This document shows, one piece after another, positions 23,042-30,734 of a stretch of 64,000 nt of DNA. Both the position numbers and the translations under genes were made by a program. Origin of the DNA: Turritopsis dohrnii. Lineage: Eukaryota > Cnidaria > Hydrozoa > Anthoathecata > Oceaniidae. The notes under the pieces were generated by a model, which made no database searches, had not been told where the DNA came from, and saw only the letters and a list, made by a program, of their open reading frames with translations. Where the stretch lies: positions 806,001-870,000 of the forward strand of contig BQMF02000059.1 in the NCBI GenBank assembly GCA_027922465.2, in the 5' to 3' direction. The stretch's first letter is position 1. Every line of letters begins with the position of its first letter.

Positions 23042-24022
23042 ATGACTGAAACGTTGCGTGACATCTACTACAAACCAGAGAATCTGTGGAAAGGGAAGAA
23101 AGCCATTAAAGAGCTTCAGAAGGCTGCTGGAGTTACTAGGAAACAAGTGTTGAAGTGGCTAACTCATCAAGCTTTATATCAGATACATCTACCAAGGCCT
23201 AAGCACATCGACTATCCTCACTTTTACGTGACCAAGGTGAACAAGATCCACCAGGCCGATCTTTTGTATCTTCCTCATGACAAAGTCTATCAGAATACGT
23301 ACAAGTACGCTTTGAATGTGATCGATATTGCTTCAGGGTATAAAGCGAGTAGACCTCTGAGAACGAAGAAGGCGAGCGACGTTGCAGAGATGTTTGCTGA
23401 CATTTACAAAAAGGGTCCACTAAAGTGGCCTGAGAAGCTCTATGTAGATAACGGATCAGAGTTCAAGTCGGAAACAGCCAAGGTCTTCCAGAAGCACGAT
23501 GTCGAGGTGGTGAGAACTACAACAAAGCATAACCACAGAAAGCAGGCCTTTGTGGAAAACTTCAACAAACTCCTCGCGGAGAAACTTTTCCCTATACAAG
23601 ATGCGCAGGAGTTGGAAGATCCAGAGAAAAACAGTACCACTTGGGTAAAACACTACCAGAAAAGTGTGAGTCAACTGAACAACAATGTTCTTGCCAGAAC
23701 CGGGATGAAACCCTCAAAGGCGATTAAACTGGAGGAAGTTCCGTTAAAAGTTGGGTTTTACCCGAAGGAAGAAACTTTACCTGAAGCGGGATTATACCGC
23801 TATTTGCTAGCGCCGGGTGAGGAACATGACGGCATAAAACGACGCGCAACAGACAACAACTGGAGTCGGGAAACGTATCGGGTCGATAAGATATTGCAAT
23901 ACCAAGGTCAGCGTGTTTTGTACTACCTAGAAGATGGGCCGGAGAGATCTTTTGTACGTGAAGAACTTATGCTTATTCCTGAGGATACGGAAGTACCTCC
24001 AGAATACGTAAAAAAGTGGTAG
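23042..24022 (+). CDS. int: Polinton integrase (retroviral-type, DD35E)
   Basis: 326 residues. An N-terminal helical region (about 1-50) lacks an obvious HHCC zinc finger. The catalytic core runs from about 66 to 200: the first Asp in HQADLLYLP (about 72), the second in YVDNGSEF (about 135), and the Glu in QAFVENFNK with exactly 35 residues between the last two. The C-terminal part (about 250-320) has SH3/chromo-like hydrophobic strands (VDKILQYQGQRVLYYL). It inserts the linear element into host DNA, creating 5-6-bp duplications. The start context is GTAATAAATG, 3 bp after the previous stop. Intact. Confidence 0.95.
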   Translation: MTETLRDIYYKPENLWKGKKAIKELQKAAGVTRKQVLKWLTHQALYQIHLPRPKHIDYPHFYVTKVNKIHQADLLYLPHDKVYQNTYKYALNVIDIASGYKASRPLRTKKASDVAEMFADIYKKGPLKWPEKLYVDNGSEFKSETAKVFQKHDVEVVRTTTKHNHRKQAFVENFNKLLAEKLFPIQDAQELEDPEKNSTTWVKHYQKSVSQLNNNVLARTGMKPSKAIKLEEVPLKVGFYPKEETLPEAGLYRYLLAPGEEHDGIKRRATDNNWSRETYRVDKILQYQGQRVLYYLEDGPERSFVREELMLIPEDTEVPPEYVKKW

Positions 24023-24068
24023 TCTCATAAATATTTCAAAGTTGGAGTTTTTGTTGCATATAATAAAG

Positions 24069-24656
24069 ATGTTGCGTTTTGGACAAATCGAAGTTTCACG
24101 GAATGACTTTAACTCTAGTGCAGAACTTACCGACATTTACACTATCGACATGTCAAAGATCACTATAGCAGAACCTATCGTAGCAAACAAAAACGACCTG
24201 AGGTACTACATCGGGTATGAGAAGGAAGCGAGTAAAATTGTTCCTCTCTTGATCAAGACCCCAAAGAATTGCCACTCTTCAGGGGTATCGAGGTATAACG
24301 AGACATCTGCCTGGAAGATGGGATTCAACGTGTTGGATGATAAAGCTTGGTGTGATGCCTACAACGCGATTGCTGATCGTGTGCAAGAGCTTCTCTTCAA
24401 GACCTTGACAGGTACTGTGATAAGTACTGCAGGCTGGATCAACCCAAAGCTCATCTCCTTGGATGGTAACATCAAAACAAAGTTTATAAACGATTCACCG
24501 CCGTTCAACAAATCCTGCAAGGCCACTGGTGTGTTGAAGATCGGAAGCGTGTACACACAGACCCATCACAACCACTACCTCCAAGTCCATCTGAAAGAGT
24601 GCAAGTACCATGAAACAGATATGCGTGAGAGCCTTCTCAGTGATGACGATGAGTAG
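24069..24656 (+). CDS. Conserved-looking soluble protein, possibly nucleic-acid binding
   Basis: 195 residues from the ATG that directly follows TATAATAAAG, the same promoter word as polB; the frame is open further upstream but has no better start. It looks soluble, with YYIGYEKE, PLLIKTPKN and SAWKMGFNV near the middle and an acidic tail (LLSDDDE). The block P-L-L-I-K-T-P reminds me of a group of single-stranded-DNA-binding-like proteins of large DNA viruses, but this is memory-level resemblance. Sharing the polB-type promoter would fit a replication role. Confidence 0.6.
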   Translation: MLRFGQIEVSRNDFNSSAELTDIYTIDMSKITIAEPIVANKNDLRYYIGYEKEASKIVPLLIKTPKNCHSSGVSRYNETSAWKMGFNVLDDKAWCDAYNAIADRVQELLFKTLTGTVISTAGWINPKLISLDGNIKTKFINDSPPFNKSCKATGVLKIGSVYTQTHHNHYLQVHLKECKYHETDMRESLLSDDDE

Positions 24657-24690
24657 AGACTTCAAAGTTAATGTTGTAACTTTGAAGAAA

Positions 24691-25005
24691 ATGGCAACAG
24701 TGAAACAACTAAGGCTGAAAGCGAAAGAAGAAGGTCTTCGAGGCTATTCTACGATGAACCGAAATGAACTTACGAGGGTCTTGAGTGGTGAAATAAGGTA
24801 CAAGCGGAACCAGTGCTCTATAGGAGTGCAGACAGAGTTCCCCGAGTGTCACGAATGTGCACTGAATAGACTTTTTTGTAATCTCTCGAAAAAAGCGTTT
24901 GTCAAAAGACAAATTTATACATCGCCAGCAGGTGAGGAGACTGATGTTGAAACCGGAGAGATCGTAGGCTATGAGGTTGACTGTACCAGGCATTACTTCA
25001 AGTAA
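24691..25005 (+). CDS. SAP/Rho-N-like small protein
   Basis: 104 residues from ATG 24691; the frame is open further upstream (ATG 24610), but that part overlaps the preceding gene. The N-terminal TVKQLRLKAKEEGLRGYS is strikingly like the polB N-terminus (TVRELRSQAKERGFKGYY), so both carry the same helical DNA-binding module. A Cys-containing middle (ECHECALNRLFC) could bind metal. The 3' end overlaps the convergent innexin-like gene by a few bases. Probably DNA binding, perhaps for terminus recognition (inference). Confidence 0.65.
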   Translation: MATVKQLRLKAKEEGLRGYSTMNRNELTRVLSGEIRYKRNQCSIGVQTEFPECHECALNRLFCNLSKKAFVKRQIYTSPAGEETDVETGEIVGYEVDCTRHYFK

Positions 25006-25900
25006 ATGTCTCCCACTTGACGTCCATACGTGTGCAAGTTGGAAGTTGTTCATCAGGGAAATTTGTCATCATCTGGTTGATTTCATAAAATTTTTGGATA
25101 TCTTTTTCTCGAACAGCCTCATAAAGTTCCAATTGATACATAGTGAAGCCTTTCCTATTGGAACGATGGTAGTTTTGGTACATTCGCCCTAGTGTTATTA
25201 GTACACCAATGCAAGAAACTATAGTTCCTAACACTGCAACCAACCACACTATAATGAAGCAGTAGCCATATATGACATGTGAAGATATCTCACATGATAA
25301 AGTTAGTGTATTGGTGTATATAACCGTGAGACTACCCTTATTTGCCTCAATCGTGCACATACCCATAGTAGGAAAGAGTACATTATTACCTTTCTTCGTT
25401 AAATTTCGTTAAAAATTCTTAAATTTTTCCAATCGCTCAAAGTTCCACTTGAACAGCATATATGGCAACTGTAATGCCATTGAACATGCTAGAATGAAGA
25501 ATGGAATCCATTGGTAAGATGTGATAATAGTCTTTTTCATGGGCACACATGATCCTCGCGACTTACATAGCACATGACTGCCATCTCGCTGCTGGAGAAT
25601 TCCAGTCATATCGAGAGTATCAGGAATTCCGTACTCGTGAGATAGTTCATATTTTGTGAGCTCCTCATATATATATAGACCCTTCATCCAGCAAGCATTT
25701 TGTATGAATTTGTTCCCTACATCCCAACCTAACATATTGCAATTCATGCCATCTTTGTACCAACACCATGCCGTTATGAGAGTTGTCAACATGATTATCT
25801 TTGAACCCAGCAGCCTGTTAAATCTGGATGTAACTGAATCATTTCTCTTCTTAGTAAAATCTATAGCGAGAACTTGCTTGAGCGGATCTATAATATTCAT
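24998..25900 (-). pseudogene. Innexin-like gene (gap-junction protein family), interrupted
   Basis: The N-terminal half (ATG at 25900) has TM1, then a first extracellular loop with two Cys (DGMNC, then NACW). The innexin signature SYQWIPF follows at the start of TM2, which ends LPYMLF. An in-frame TAA (25411-25409) follows. The same frame then stays open to 24998 and reads as the second extracellular loop (VLFPTMGMC, then TLSC), TM4 and a C-terminal tail. An ATG at 25366 lies in this second part. The cytoplasmic loop and TM3, normally about 90 residues, are absent between the halves. The short repeat TTAAATTT on both sides of the junction suggests a deletion. Whether it is dead, makes two partial proteins or is read through cannot be told. 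Virus-borne innexins are known from polydnaviruses. Confidence 0.8.
25003..25054. repeat. Direct repeat, copy 1, flanking the innexin module
   Basis: About 52 bp beginning TTCAAGTAAATGTCTCCCAC recurs at 26100-26155 with a 4-bp difference. This copy holds the 3' ends of both the SAP gene and the innexin-like gene. The two copies enclose about 1.05 kb. Confidence 0.85.
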
Positions 25901-25923
25901 TTTATCTCTTTTCAAATCCAGAA

Positions 25924-26000
25924 CCCCTTTCCTTAGAGCTCGCTCTCTGCAGCTTTAGCCCGAAACTGGAACGCGTTTAATAGATTCGAAGAGATTGAAA
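25924..26000 (+). pseudogene. Collapsed copy of the BRO gene
   Basis: Three pieces of the downstream BRO gene are strung together in the right order with the intervening parts missing: CCTTAGAGCTCGCTCTCTGC (matches 26401 on), CTTTAGCCCGAAACTGG (matches 26453 on) and ACGCGTTTAATAGATTCG (matches 26822 on). It is a heavily deleted duplicate and codes for nothing. Confidence 0.85.
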
Positions 26001-26015
26001 AGGTCGAGTAAATAA

Positions 26016-26126
26016 ATGGAAGACTTTTCAAATCCAATATTTGACTCTGCCAAGGATAGACTCCTTAAAATATTCAACGAAATGTCAAAGCCAAGAGCTT
26101 CAAGTAAATGTCTCCCACTTACTTGA
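26016..26126 (+). CDS. Very small open frame, possible gene remnant
   Basis: 36 codons starting at an ATG in the context GTAAATAAATG, the late-type start context of this element. The product (MEDFSNPIFDSAKDRLLKIF then a short tail) is a plausible amphipathic helix. Its last ten codons run into direct repeat copy 2 (26100-26155), so the original 3' part was probably replaced by the duplication. Low confidence that it is expressed. Confidence 0.35.
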   Translation: MEDFSNPIFDSAKDRLLKIFNEMSKPRASSKCLPLT

Positions 26127-26155
26127 CGTCCATACGTGTGCAAGTTGGAAGTTGT
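26100..26155. repeat. Direct repeat, copy 2
   Basis: Second copy of the 25003-25054 repeat, with a 4-bp ACTT insertion. It lies immediately upstream of the BRO gene. Confidence 0.85.
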
Positions 26156-26168
26156 TTCTATAAGAAAG

Positions 26169-26939
26169 ATGACCTTATCTTTATTCAACGGATTAGCAGC
26201 AGTCGAAGTACTTTTTGATGGACAAAACCAACCATTCATTCACAGAGCAAAATTTGGTAAGTTCTTAGGGTTGAAGCACATAGATACATCTGTTCCAGAT
26301 ACTATGAAGCGTGAGCAACTCACTAGAGCAGAACTTGAAGAGGGGTCCCAACCGTTGGGACCCCTTGGGAGATCGCGAAACCCCCACGATGTGTTCCTTT
26401 CCTTAGAGCTCGCTCTCTGCATTTCAATGCGTAGTGACAAACCTACTGCGACTTTAGCCCGAAACTGGTTGCTGAAAGAAATTATCCCGAGAGGTTTTAA
26501 CAAGATTATTCAAGAAAAGCAAAATGCCATTGAGGAAGCTGAAGCAGCTCTTGCTTTACTCAACGATGACCTTGTAGAGCGTTATCAAGTTATCGATAAA
26601 CTCCTGCAAAGACATGTTCCTCACGCAGAAGACCTGCGCAAGGATAATGTTCTTCTGATTGTACGCAAGCACTCTACATCTGAAGATGATGAACATTACA
26701 ACCTGCCTTACTACATCGCACGAATACAGAGACGTACAATCACAAGTAAGAGACGATGGTTACTCAACCAGTTTCCGAGCAGTGAGGAGATCGTTGTCAT
26801 CGATAATCCTAACGGTATACACGCGTTTAATAGATTCGAAGAGGACGGGCATGTGGAACGTTTCCAGTGTCATTTCAGATTGATCGACTTAACTCGTGAT
26901 GATCTATATGACTTGGGTGTCCCTGCCCTTGAAAATTGA
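26169..26939 (+). CDS. bro: BRO-family (BRO-N) protein
   Basis: 256 residues from the ATG at 26169, preceded by TATAAGAAAG; the frame is open upstream, but that part belongs to the duplicated repeat. The N-terminal part (about 1-110) is a BRO-N-type DNA-binding domain: VLFDGQNQPFIHRAKFGKFL, then LELALCISMRS and ARNWLLKEIIP. A coiled region follows (about 115-150). A C-terminal domain (about 165-250) with NVLLIVRK and RFQCHFRLIDL resembles the BRO C-terminal domain of insect-virus proteins. BRO proteins bind DNA and are thought to modulate host or viral transcription. A 25-bp palindrome lies inside the BRO-N coding part without breaking the frame. Confidence 0.8.
   Translation: MTLSLFNGLAAVEVLFDGQNQPFIHRAKFGKFLGLKHIDTSVPDTMKREQLTRAELEEGSQPLGPLGRSRNPHDVFLSLELALCISMRSDKPTATLARNWLLKEIIPRGFNKIIQEKQNAIEEAEAALALLNDDLVERYQVIDKLLQRHVPHAEDLRKDNVLLIVRKHSTSEDDEHYNLPYYIARIQRRTITSKRRWLLNQFPSSEEIVVIDNPNGIHAFNRFEEDGHVERFQCHFRLIDLTRDDLYDLGVPALEN
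26341..26365. repeat. Palindromic hairpin inside the BRO coding sequence
   Basis: AGGGGTCCCAAC, one loop base, and its inverse complement form a near-perfect 12-bp stem. The surrounding 35 bp are nearly identical to 26938-26973, just after the same gene's stop. Here it encodes a small in-frame insert (EGSQPLGPLG) in the BRO-N domain. Confidence 0.9.
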
Positions 26940-26941
26940 AG

Positions 26942-26966
26942 AGGGGTCCCAACGGTTGGGACCCCT
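26942..26966. terminator. Palindromic hairpin between convergent genes
   Basis: A 12-bp perfect stem with a single-base loop starts 2 bp after the BRO stop, 63 bp before the end of the convergent gene at 27029. The position suits a bidirectional transcript-end signal. It is a copy of the hairpin at 26341, so it may instead be a small mobile palindrome. Confidence 0.55.
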
Positions 26967-27028
26967 TGGCAGATGTCGTTTTGTAGCTTTACCAAGCTAT
27001 AAAACATAAGGAGGGGGTGCCTCATACA

Positions 27029-27682
27029 TCACATAGCAGGTGCACTCGGGGTATCTGAACTGCTCACGAGCTTTTTTGCGATTTCTTCGCGACCTTCTTT
27101 CCTTCCACGTTCCAAAAGCTCTTGCTTCTGATGTTCGTAAAGCTGTTTGATCACCTTCCTTGATCGTTTTCGCAGCTCTTGCTTCATACTTGTGTAGCGC
27201 TCTTTCTCCGCCATAATTCGAGTAAACTCAGGATGATCGATGGTACCGTCTTCGTAGACTTTTGATATTAGCACACGCAGACTGTCTAGAACGGTCTGCG
27301 CAGCGAATGCGATATCATGATTTTTCTGTCTTTCTACATTGAAAATAGAGGCACATTTTTGAATACCGCTCATTATTAGACCCACCACGAGAGCTGTCAC
27401 ACACAGCGCGATGCTCATCGAAGTATCCATTTCTGATACCAAGCATGCAATCTCACCACCAGAGAGTACAACATTCACCGCGATCAGAAAGTAACATGCA
27501 TATTTCGCAACTGCTGAGTAGTGTGAAAATTTGCGCTCTAAAGATGTTCGACTTTCTAATTCCCGAGATAGGTATGCTTCCGTCTCCTTCACCGCTTGAA
27601 TTCTATAGTTTTTTGCGTATCCATTCTCTGGGTCTGGTAAAACAGGATATAGCTTCTCCGTAGTCACGTCGTACATTGCCAT
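27029..27682 (-). CDS. Two-helix membrane protein with charged C-terminal coil
   Basis: 217 residues from the ATG at 27682, which lies 4 bp after the previous minus-strand stop in the context AAATAAACAGATG; the frame is open further upstream but without an ATG. Two transmembrane helices (about 61-82 and 88-110 in this numbering: YACYFLIAVNVVLSGG and IALCVTALVVGLIMSG) are followed by a long basic and acidic coiled region ending KKLVSSSDTPSAPAM. The layout recalls small two-helix membrane proteins, but I do not recognise the family. Co-oriented with the capsid gene just upstream; a virion or membrane-remodelling role is possible. Confidence 0.7.
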   Translation of the reverse strand: MAMYDVTTEKLYPVLPDPENGYAKNYRIQAVKETEAYLSRELESRTSLERKFSHYSAVAKYACYFLIAVNVVLSGGEIACLVSEMDTSMSIALCVTALVVGLIMSGIQKCASIFNVERQKNHDIAFAAQTVLDSLRVLISKVYEDGTIDHPEFTRIMAEKERYTSMKQELRKRSRKVIKQLYEHQKQELLERGRKEGREEIAKKLVSSSDTPSAPAM

Positions 27683-27686
27683 CTGT

Positions 27687-28367
27687 TTATTTGAAGACGA
27701 CGAGCATATTGATAGCTTGTAAATCAACTTTCCTGCCTTGATCGTCGGTGACGTAAAAATTCAACGTTCGCGTTGAGGACCTCAATTTGCTGGGGAACAT
27801 AGGACGTTCATAGTGATACGATATGATGTCGCCATACTCGTACTCTCGTTTCTGAAGATCAAATTCGTGCAAGATACCCGACCCTTTACCGTTCTCCATC
27901 AGCATCGTTGTGTTTTCGAATTCCTCACAGTACAGCCGTATAGACTTGAACGGGAAAAAGTTTGAAAAAGACTTGTAGAGGCCTTCCACGAAAAATCTAT
28001 GTTTCGGACTTTTTAGACCTAGCAAGTGTAGAAGACCTTCCGTCATTATTACCTTGTACCCTTTGGATACTGATAACTGAAGCTTACCATCACATAGCTG
28101 ATCTAGATATACGCTTTGAAGTGATCTTGCATTTATATTATCGTGAATATACTTTGACGTATATAACCCAGGTGCGAAGTTAATTTGGATTGGATCGGGG
28201 TCTGTTGCTACTTGATCTTTCGTGATGGTTATCGTTTGATGCTTCTCGAGGTTGAACCACCCTACGTACAACATTGCACTTTTTATCCCAATCTCTGTGC
28301 CTTCTTTTAACTCTATTGGTAACTTGGTTTCTCCAAGATGCTTGACTTTTAGATATGTCTCATACAT
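27687..28367 (-). CDS. Probable minor capsid (penton-like) protein
   Basis: 226 residues with a beta-rich pattern and no membrane segment. The C-terminal strand pair RTLNFYVTDDQGRKVDLQ then INMLVVFK is typical of the single-jelly-roll minor capsid proteins of Polintons. An aromatic-rich middle (FFVEGLYKSFSNFFPF) is also consistent. It starts at 28367 directly behind the 14-nt motif shared with the divergent gene at 28382. It would form the vertex capsomers around the major capsid protein encoded at 30735. The family call is from context and strand pattern, not a firm motif. Confidence 0.6.
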   Translation of the reverse strand: MYETYLKVKHLGETKLPIELKEGTEIGIKSAMLYVGWFNLEKHQTITITKDQVATDPDPIQINFAPGLYTSKYIHDNINARSLQSVYLDQLCDGKLQLSVSKGYKVIMTEGLLHLLGLKSPKHRFFVEGLYKSFSNFFPFKSIRLYCEEFENTTMLMENGKGSGILHEFDLQKREYEYGDIISYHYERPMFPSKLRSSTRTLNFYVTDDQGRKVDLQAINMLVVFK

Positions 28368-28381
28368 TTATTATAAGAGAA
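28368..28381. promoter_or_regulatory. 14-nt bidirectional promoter motif
   Basis: TTATTATAAGAGAA is the entire gap between two divergent start codons. Its exact reverse complement (TTCTCTTATAATAA) forms the gap at 30719-30732. Read towards the minus gene it gives TATAATAAATG. Confidence 0.75.
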
Positions 28382-29464
28382 ATGAACTACGACAAGGTGC
28401 GGTATATTCCAAAATTCGGGCAACCCAGTACACTCTTAGCTGCTAAGGAACTCTGGGAGCAAAGGATCGTTGTGGATCAACAAGGGAGCTTTTTCATCGC
28501 TAAGTTTCGCGATATTTTCTCATTTCCGTTTGTACCCATGAAAAATGACATATGGCTCGATATCGACATGTACCCAGGACAGTTATCTTTTGCTACCTGG
28601 TTAGCTACGACTGGTTGCGGCATATCAACGCAACATCTACACCATAAGAACCCTATGATTGCGAGCATCTACCGCTTTCACGTCTATTTTCAGATACGTC
28701 TGATCTTGAAGCAACTTGAAATTCCTCTACCAAGTGAACTAAGCTTCAACCCGCGAGATAACAAATACAATTCAAGTGCGTTCAAGACGCTCTCTGCAGA
28801 GTTTGACATACCAGCTGACAAGTTCTTCTGGCGATACCCTGCTCGCATGCGGAAAATTGGCAAGAGTTGGGAATTCTACGTTCAAAATGATGTTGATGCT
28901 GGGTTAAGTAGAGCTGGTATACAACGCTTGTCGCAGAGTACGCGGATGTACGCACGAATGCTTTTAGAAAGTCAGGCGAGTGCACGTTCCGTTATAGCGG
29001 GTGACACTGGACGTGCCTTGGATGCGCAAAAGATCTTCATGACCGCAGTAGAGCAAGCGATCCGGAAAGACACCTCTTTAGCGGAAGAGATTGGTAAGTT
29101 CCAGAAAGCCTTAAGTTACGCTAGATCGGAACCTGATTTTGGCGTTGCCCTCGGTACATACCTAATACCCAGCGATTTAAAGCTTGGGAATCTCGACAAC
29201 ATCTCTGATTTTTCGACAAAGCTTACCGTTGCGACTCACATCGGTAAACTACCACCACCACCTAAACAACACTCTTTGGGAGCATTTCAGGGTCGCAGAA
29301 TGGCTTCCTCCGATCCTCCAACATCTTCCGTTAAGCGAGCTCAAACATCTCCCGTTAAGCAAGTTCCAACGTCTTCCGCGGCTAAGCAGCATGAAGAAGA
29401 AAAGCAAGCTCTCATGTGGGTAGGTGTCGGTTTAATTGCGGTTCTTTTGTATTTCAAACCATAG
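28382..29464 (+). CDS. Structural-type protein with C-terminal membrane anchor (unassigned)
   Basis: 360 residues from ATG 28382; an earlier in-frame ATG at 28355 lies inside the divergent gene and is less likely. The N-terminal half is soluble with several aromatic motifs (FPFVPMKNDIWLDIDMYP). A helical region spans about 170-240. A proline- and serine-rich linker has imperfect SSPVK/TSSVK repeats (about 300-335). A hydrophobic tail anchor (MWVGVGLIAVLLYF) ends the protein. It sits between the minor and major capsid genes, so a virion role is likely, but I do not recognise the family. Its 3' end overlaps the convergent neighbour by 33 bp. Confidence 0.7.
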   Translation: MNYDKVRYIPKFGQPSTLLAAKELWEQRIVVDQQGSFFIAKFRDIFSFPFVPMKNDIWLDIDMYPGQLSFATWLATTGCGISTQHLHHKNPMIASIYRFHVYFQIRLILKQLEIPLPSELSFNPRDNKYNSSAFKTLSAEFDIPADKFFWRYPARMRKIGKSWEFYVQNDVDAGLSRAGIQRLSQSTRMYARMLLESQASARSVIAGDTGRALDAQKIFMTAVEQAIRKDTSLAEEIGKFQKALSYARSEPDFGVALGTYLIPSDLKLGNLDNISDFSTKLTVATHIGKLPPPPKQHSLGAFQGRRMASSDPPTSSVKRAQTSPVKQVPTSSAAKQHEEEKQALMWVGVGLIAVLLYFKP

Positions 29465-30718
29465 CCAGTTGCCTATCAGACCAACCCCCAAAACTACGAC
29501 TAGCCATGCATTGCTTGCTAGAGCTATGACACCTTTCTTCAGAAAGTTTAAGAGCCAGCTTACAACACTTCCAATGATCCCCGGCAAGGCAGCTCCAAGT
29601 TTGCTTGCAAGTTTTCCGAGAAGGCGTCCTAGTGCTTCGAGCTGCTTCTTCACCCATTGCTGCACACCAGCTCGTCCAGAAGCAGCAGGAGGACTTCCTG
29701 GAGGAGCACCACCACCACCTGTGAGAGAGGTTGCTATCGTTGATATTACCAGCGAAAACGCTGTTAAGATTGAAACGATTGTGATGCCTTGCTCTCGAAA
29801 GAGGATGCGAAGTTTCTCCCCTAGTGTTCTATCCTTGTCGAGGACTTTGAATACCGTCTCTTTGATGCGCGACCACTGGCTAGACAACTCCTTGCGGTTA
29901 CCACTGAGCACCTCTAGTCGAGATGTACGCTCCGCTTTCAAATTGGAGAGTCGTCGCTTAATCTCTTCTTGTATTTCACGATCACTTGTTTCACCTAGTT
30001 TACGTTCTTCTTTTGCTATTTGACTATCGAGTTCGCCTAATTTTGCTAAGTTGTTCTCCAGCTCCCCACGTATTCGTTTTAGTGCAGCGTCTAAGCCTTT
30101 AAGTTCACGGAACTTAAATTCAATCCCTTGGGCGTGTAAGATCTCCTCCACCTCTAAACTTTTTTGGGTGCCTTGCTCGAGCATTTCACCCAATACCTCC
30201 CTCGCATTTGAGATTTTGTCGAGGACTTGACTGTCATCCAAGCTATCCATTTCAATATTTTCTAGTTGTTTCGCCAGTTTACGTCTTCCCTTATGCATCC
30301 ACTCTGGTGTACTATCAACACCTGTCAGTCTTTTTATAGCATCCTCTCCACCTAGGATTCCTTTAATAGTATCTCGAGTGTAAAATCCTCCTGCTTCTTT
30401 CGTTATTTGGCGCCATTTTCCTTTTTTATAAAATTCAACTTTTGCGACACTTGGTGTATTCGTTGATGATACTCGAAACCGATCCAAAGCCAAATTGGGA
30501 TCTCCTTTTATATCGAGATAGTTGTATAAATTAAGTATCTCCTGTCTTTTAATTTCTGTTCCCTGTGCACTTAATATGCTTGGTATCTCAGAAGAATCGG
30601 CTGTATTAGATATAAGCGGTGTAGTGTCAGATATAAGCGGTGTAGTGTCAGATGTAAACGATGTATCTTCTACATCGTCAAAGTTACCGTAAGGTGTTTC
30701 AAATGAGTTAAAGGCCAT
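29432..30718 (-). CDS. Coiled-coil protein with C-terminal membrane-active region
   Basis: 428 residues from the ATG at 30718 (an upstream ATG at 30736 overlaps the capsid gene start). The N-terminus has two perfect repeats of SDTTPLI, from an 18-21-bp DNA repeat. A long coiled-coil region spans about 135-300. A hydrophobic segment (about 315-335, TIVSILTAFSLVISTIATSL) leads into a Gly/Pro linker (GGGGAPPGSPP). A basic amphipathic stretch and a final hydrophobic helix (about 400-422) follow. Proteins like this occur in Polintons and adintoviruses and have been likened to adenovirus core or membrane-lytic proteins; I hold that loosely. Divergent to the major capsid gene with a 16-bp gap. Confidence 0.7.
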   Translation of the reverse strand: MAFNSFETPYGNFDDVEDTSFTSDTTPLISDTTPLISNTADSSEIPSILSAQGTEIKRQEILNLYNYLDIKGDPNLALDRFRVSSTNTPSVAKVEFYKKGKWRQITKEAGGFYTRDTIKGILGGEDAIKRLTGVDSTPEWMHKGRRKLAKQLENIEMDSLDDSQVLDKISNAREVLGEMLEQGTQKSLEVEEILHAQGIEFKFRELKGLDAALKRIRGELENNLAKLGELDSQIAKEERKLGETSDREIQEEIKRRLSNLKAERTSRLEVLSGNRKELSSQWSRIKETVFKVLDKDRTLGEKLRILFREQGITIVSILTAFSLVISTIATSLTGGGGAPPGSPPAASGRAGVQQWVKKQLEALGRLLGKLASKLGAALPGIIGSVVSWLLNFLKKGVIALASNAWLVVVLGVGLIGNWLWFEIQKNRN

Positions 30719-30734
30719 TTCTCTTATAATAAAC
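30719..30734. promoter_or_regulatory. 16-nt bidirectional promoter motif
   Basis: TTCTCTTATAATAAAC separates the divergent starts at 30718 and 30735. Its first 14 bases are the reverse complement of the 28368-28381 motif. Confidence 0.75.

Noticed and set aside
25955..26239. Minus-strand open frame of 94 codons
   Set aside because: It is the antisense of BRO debris, the small plus frame and the direct repeat; no start context or motif.
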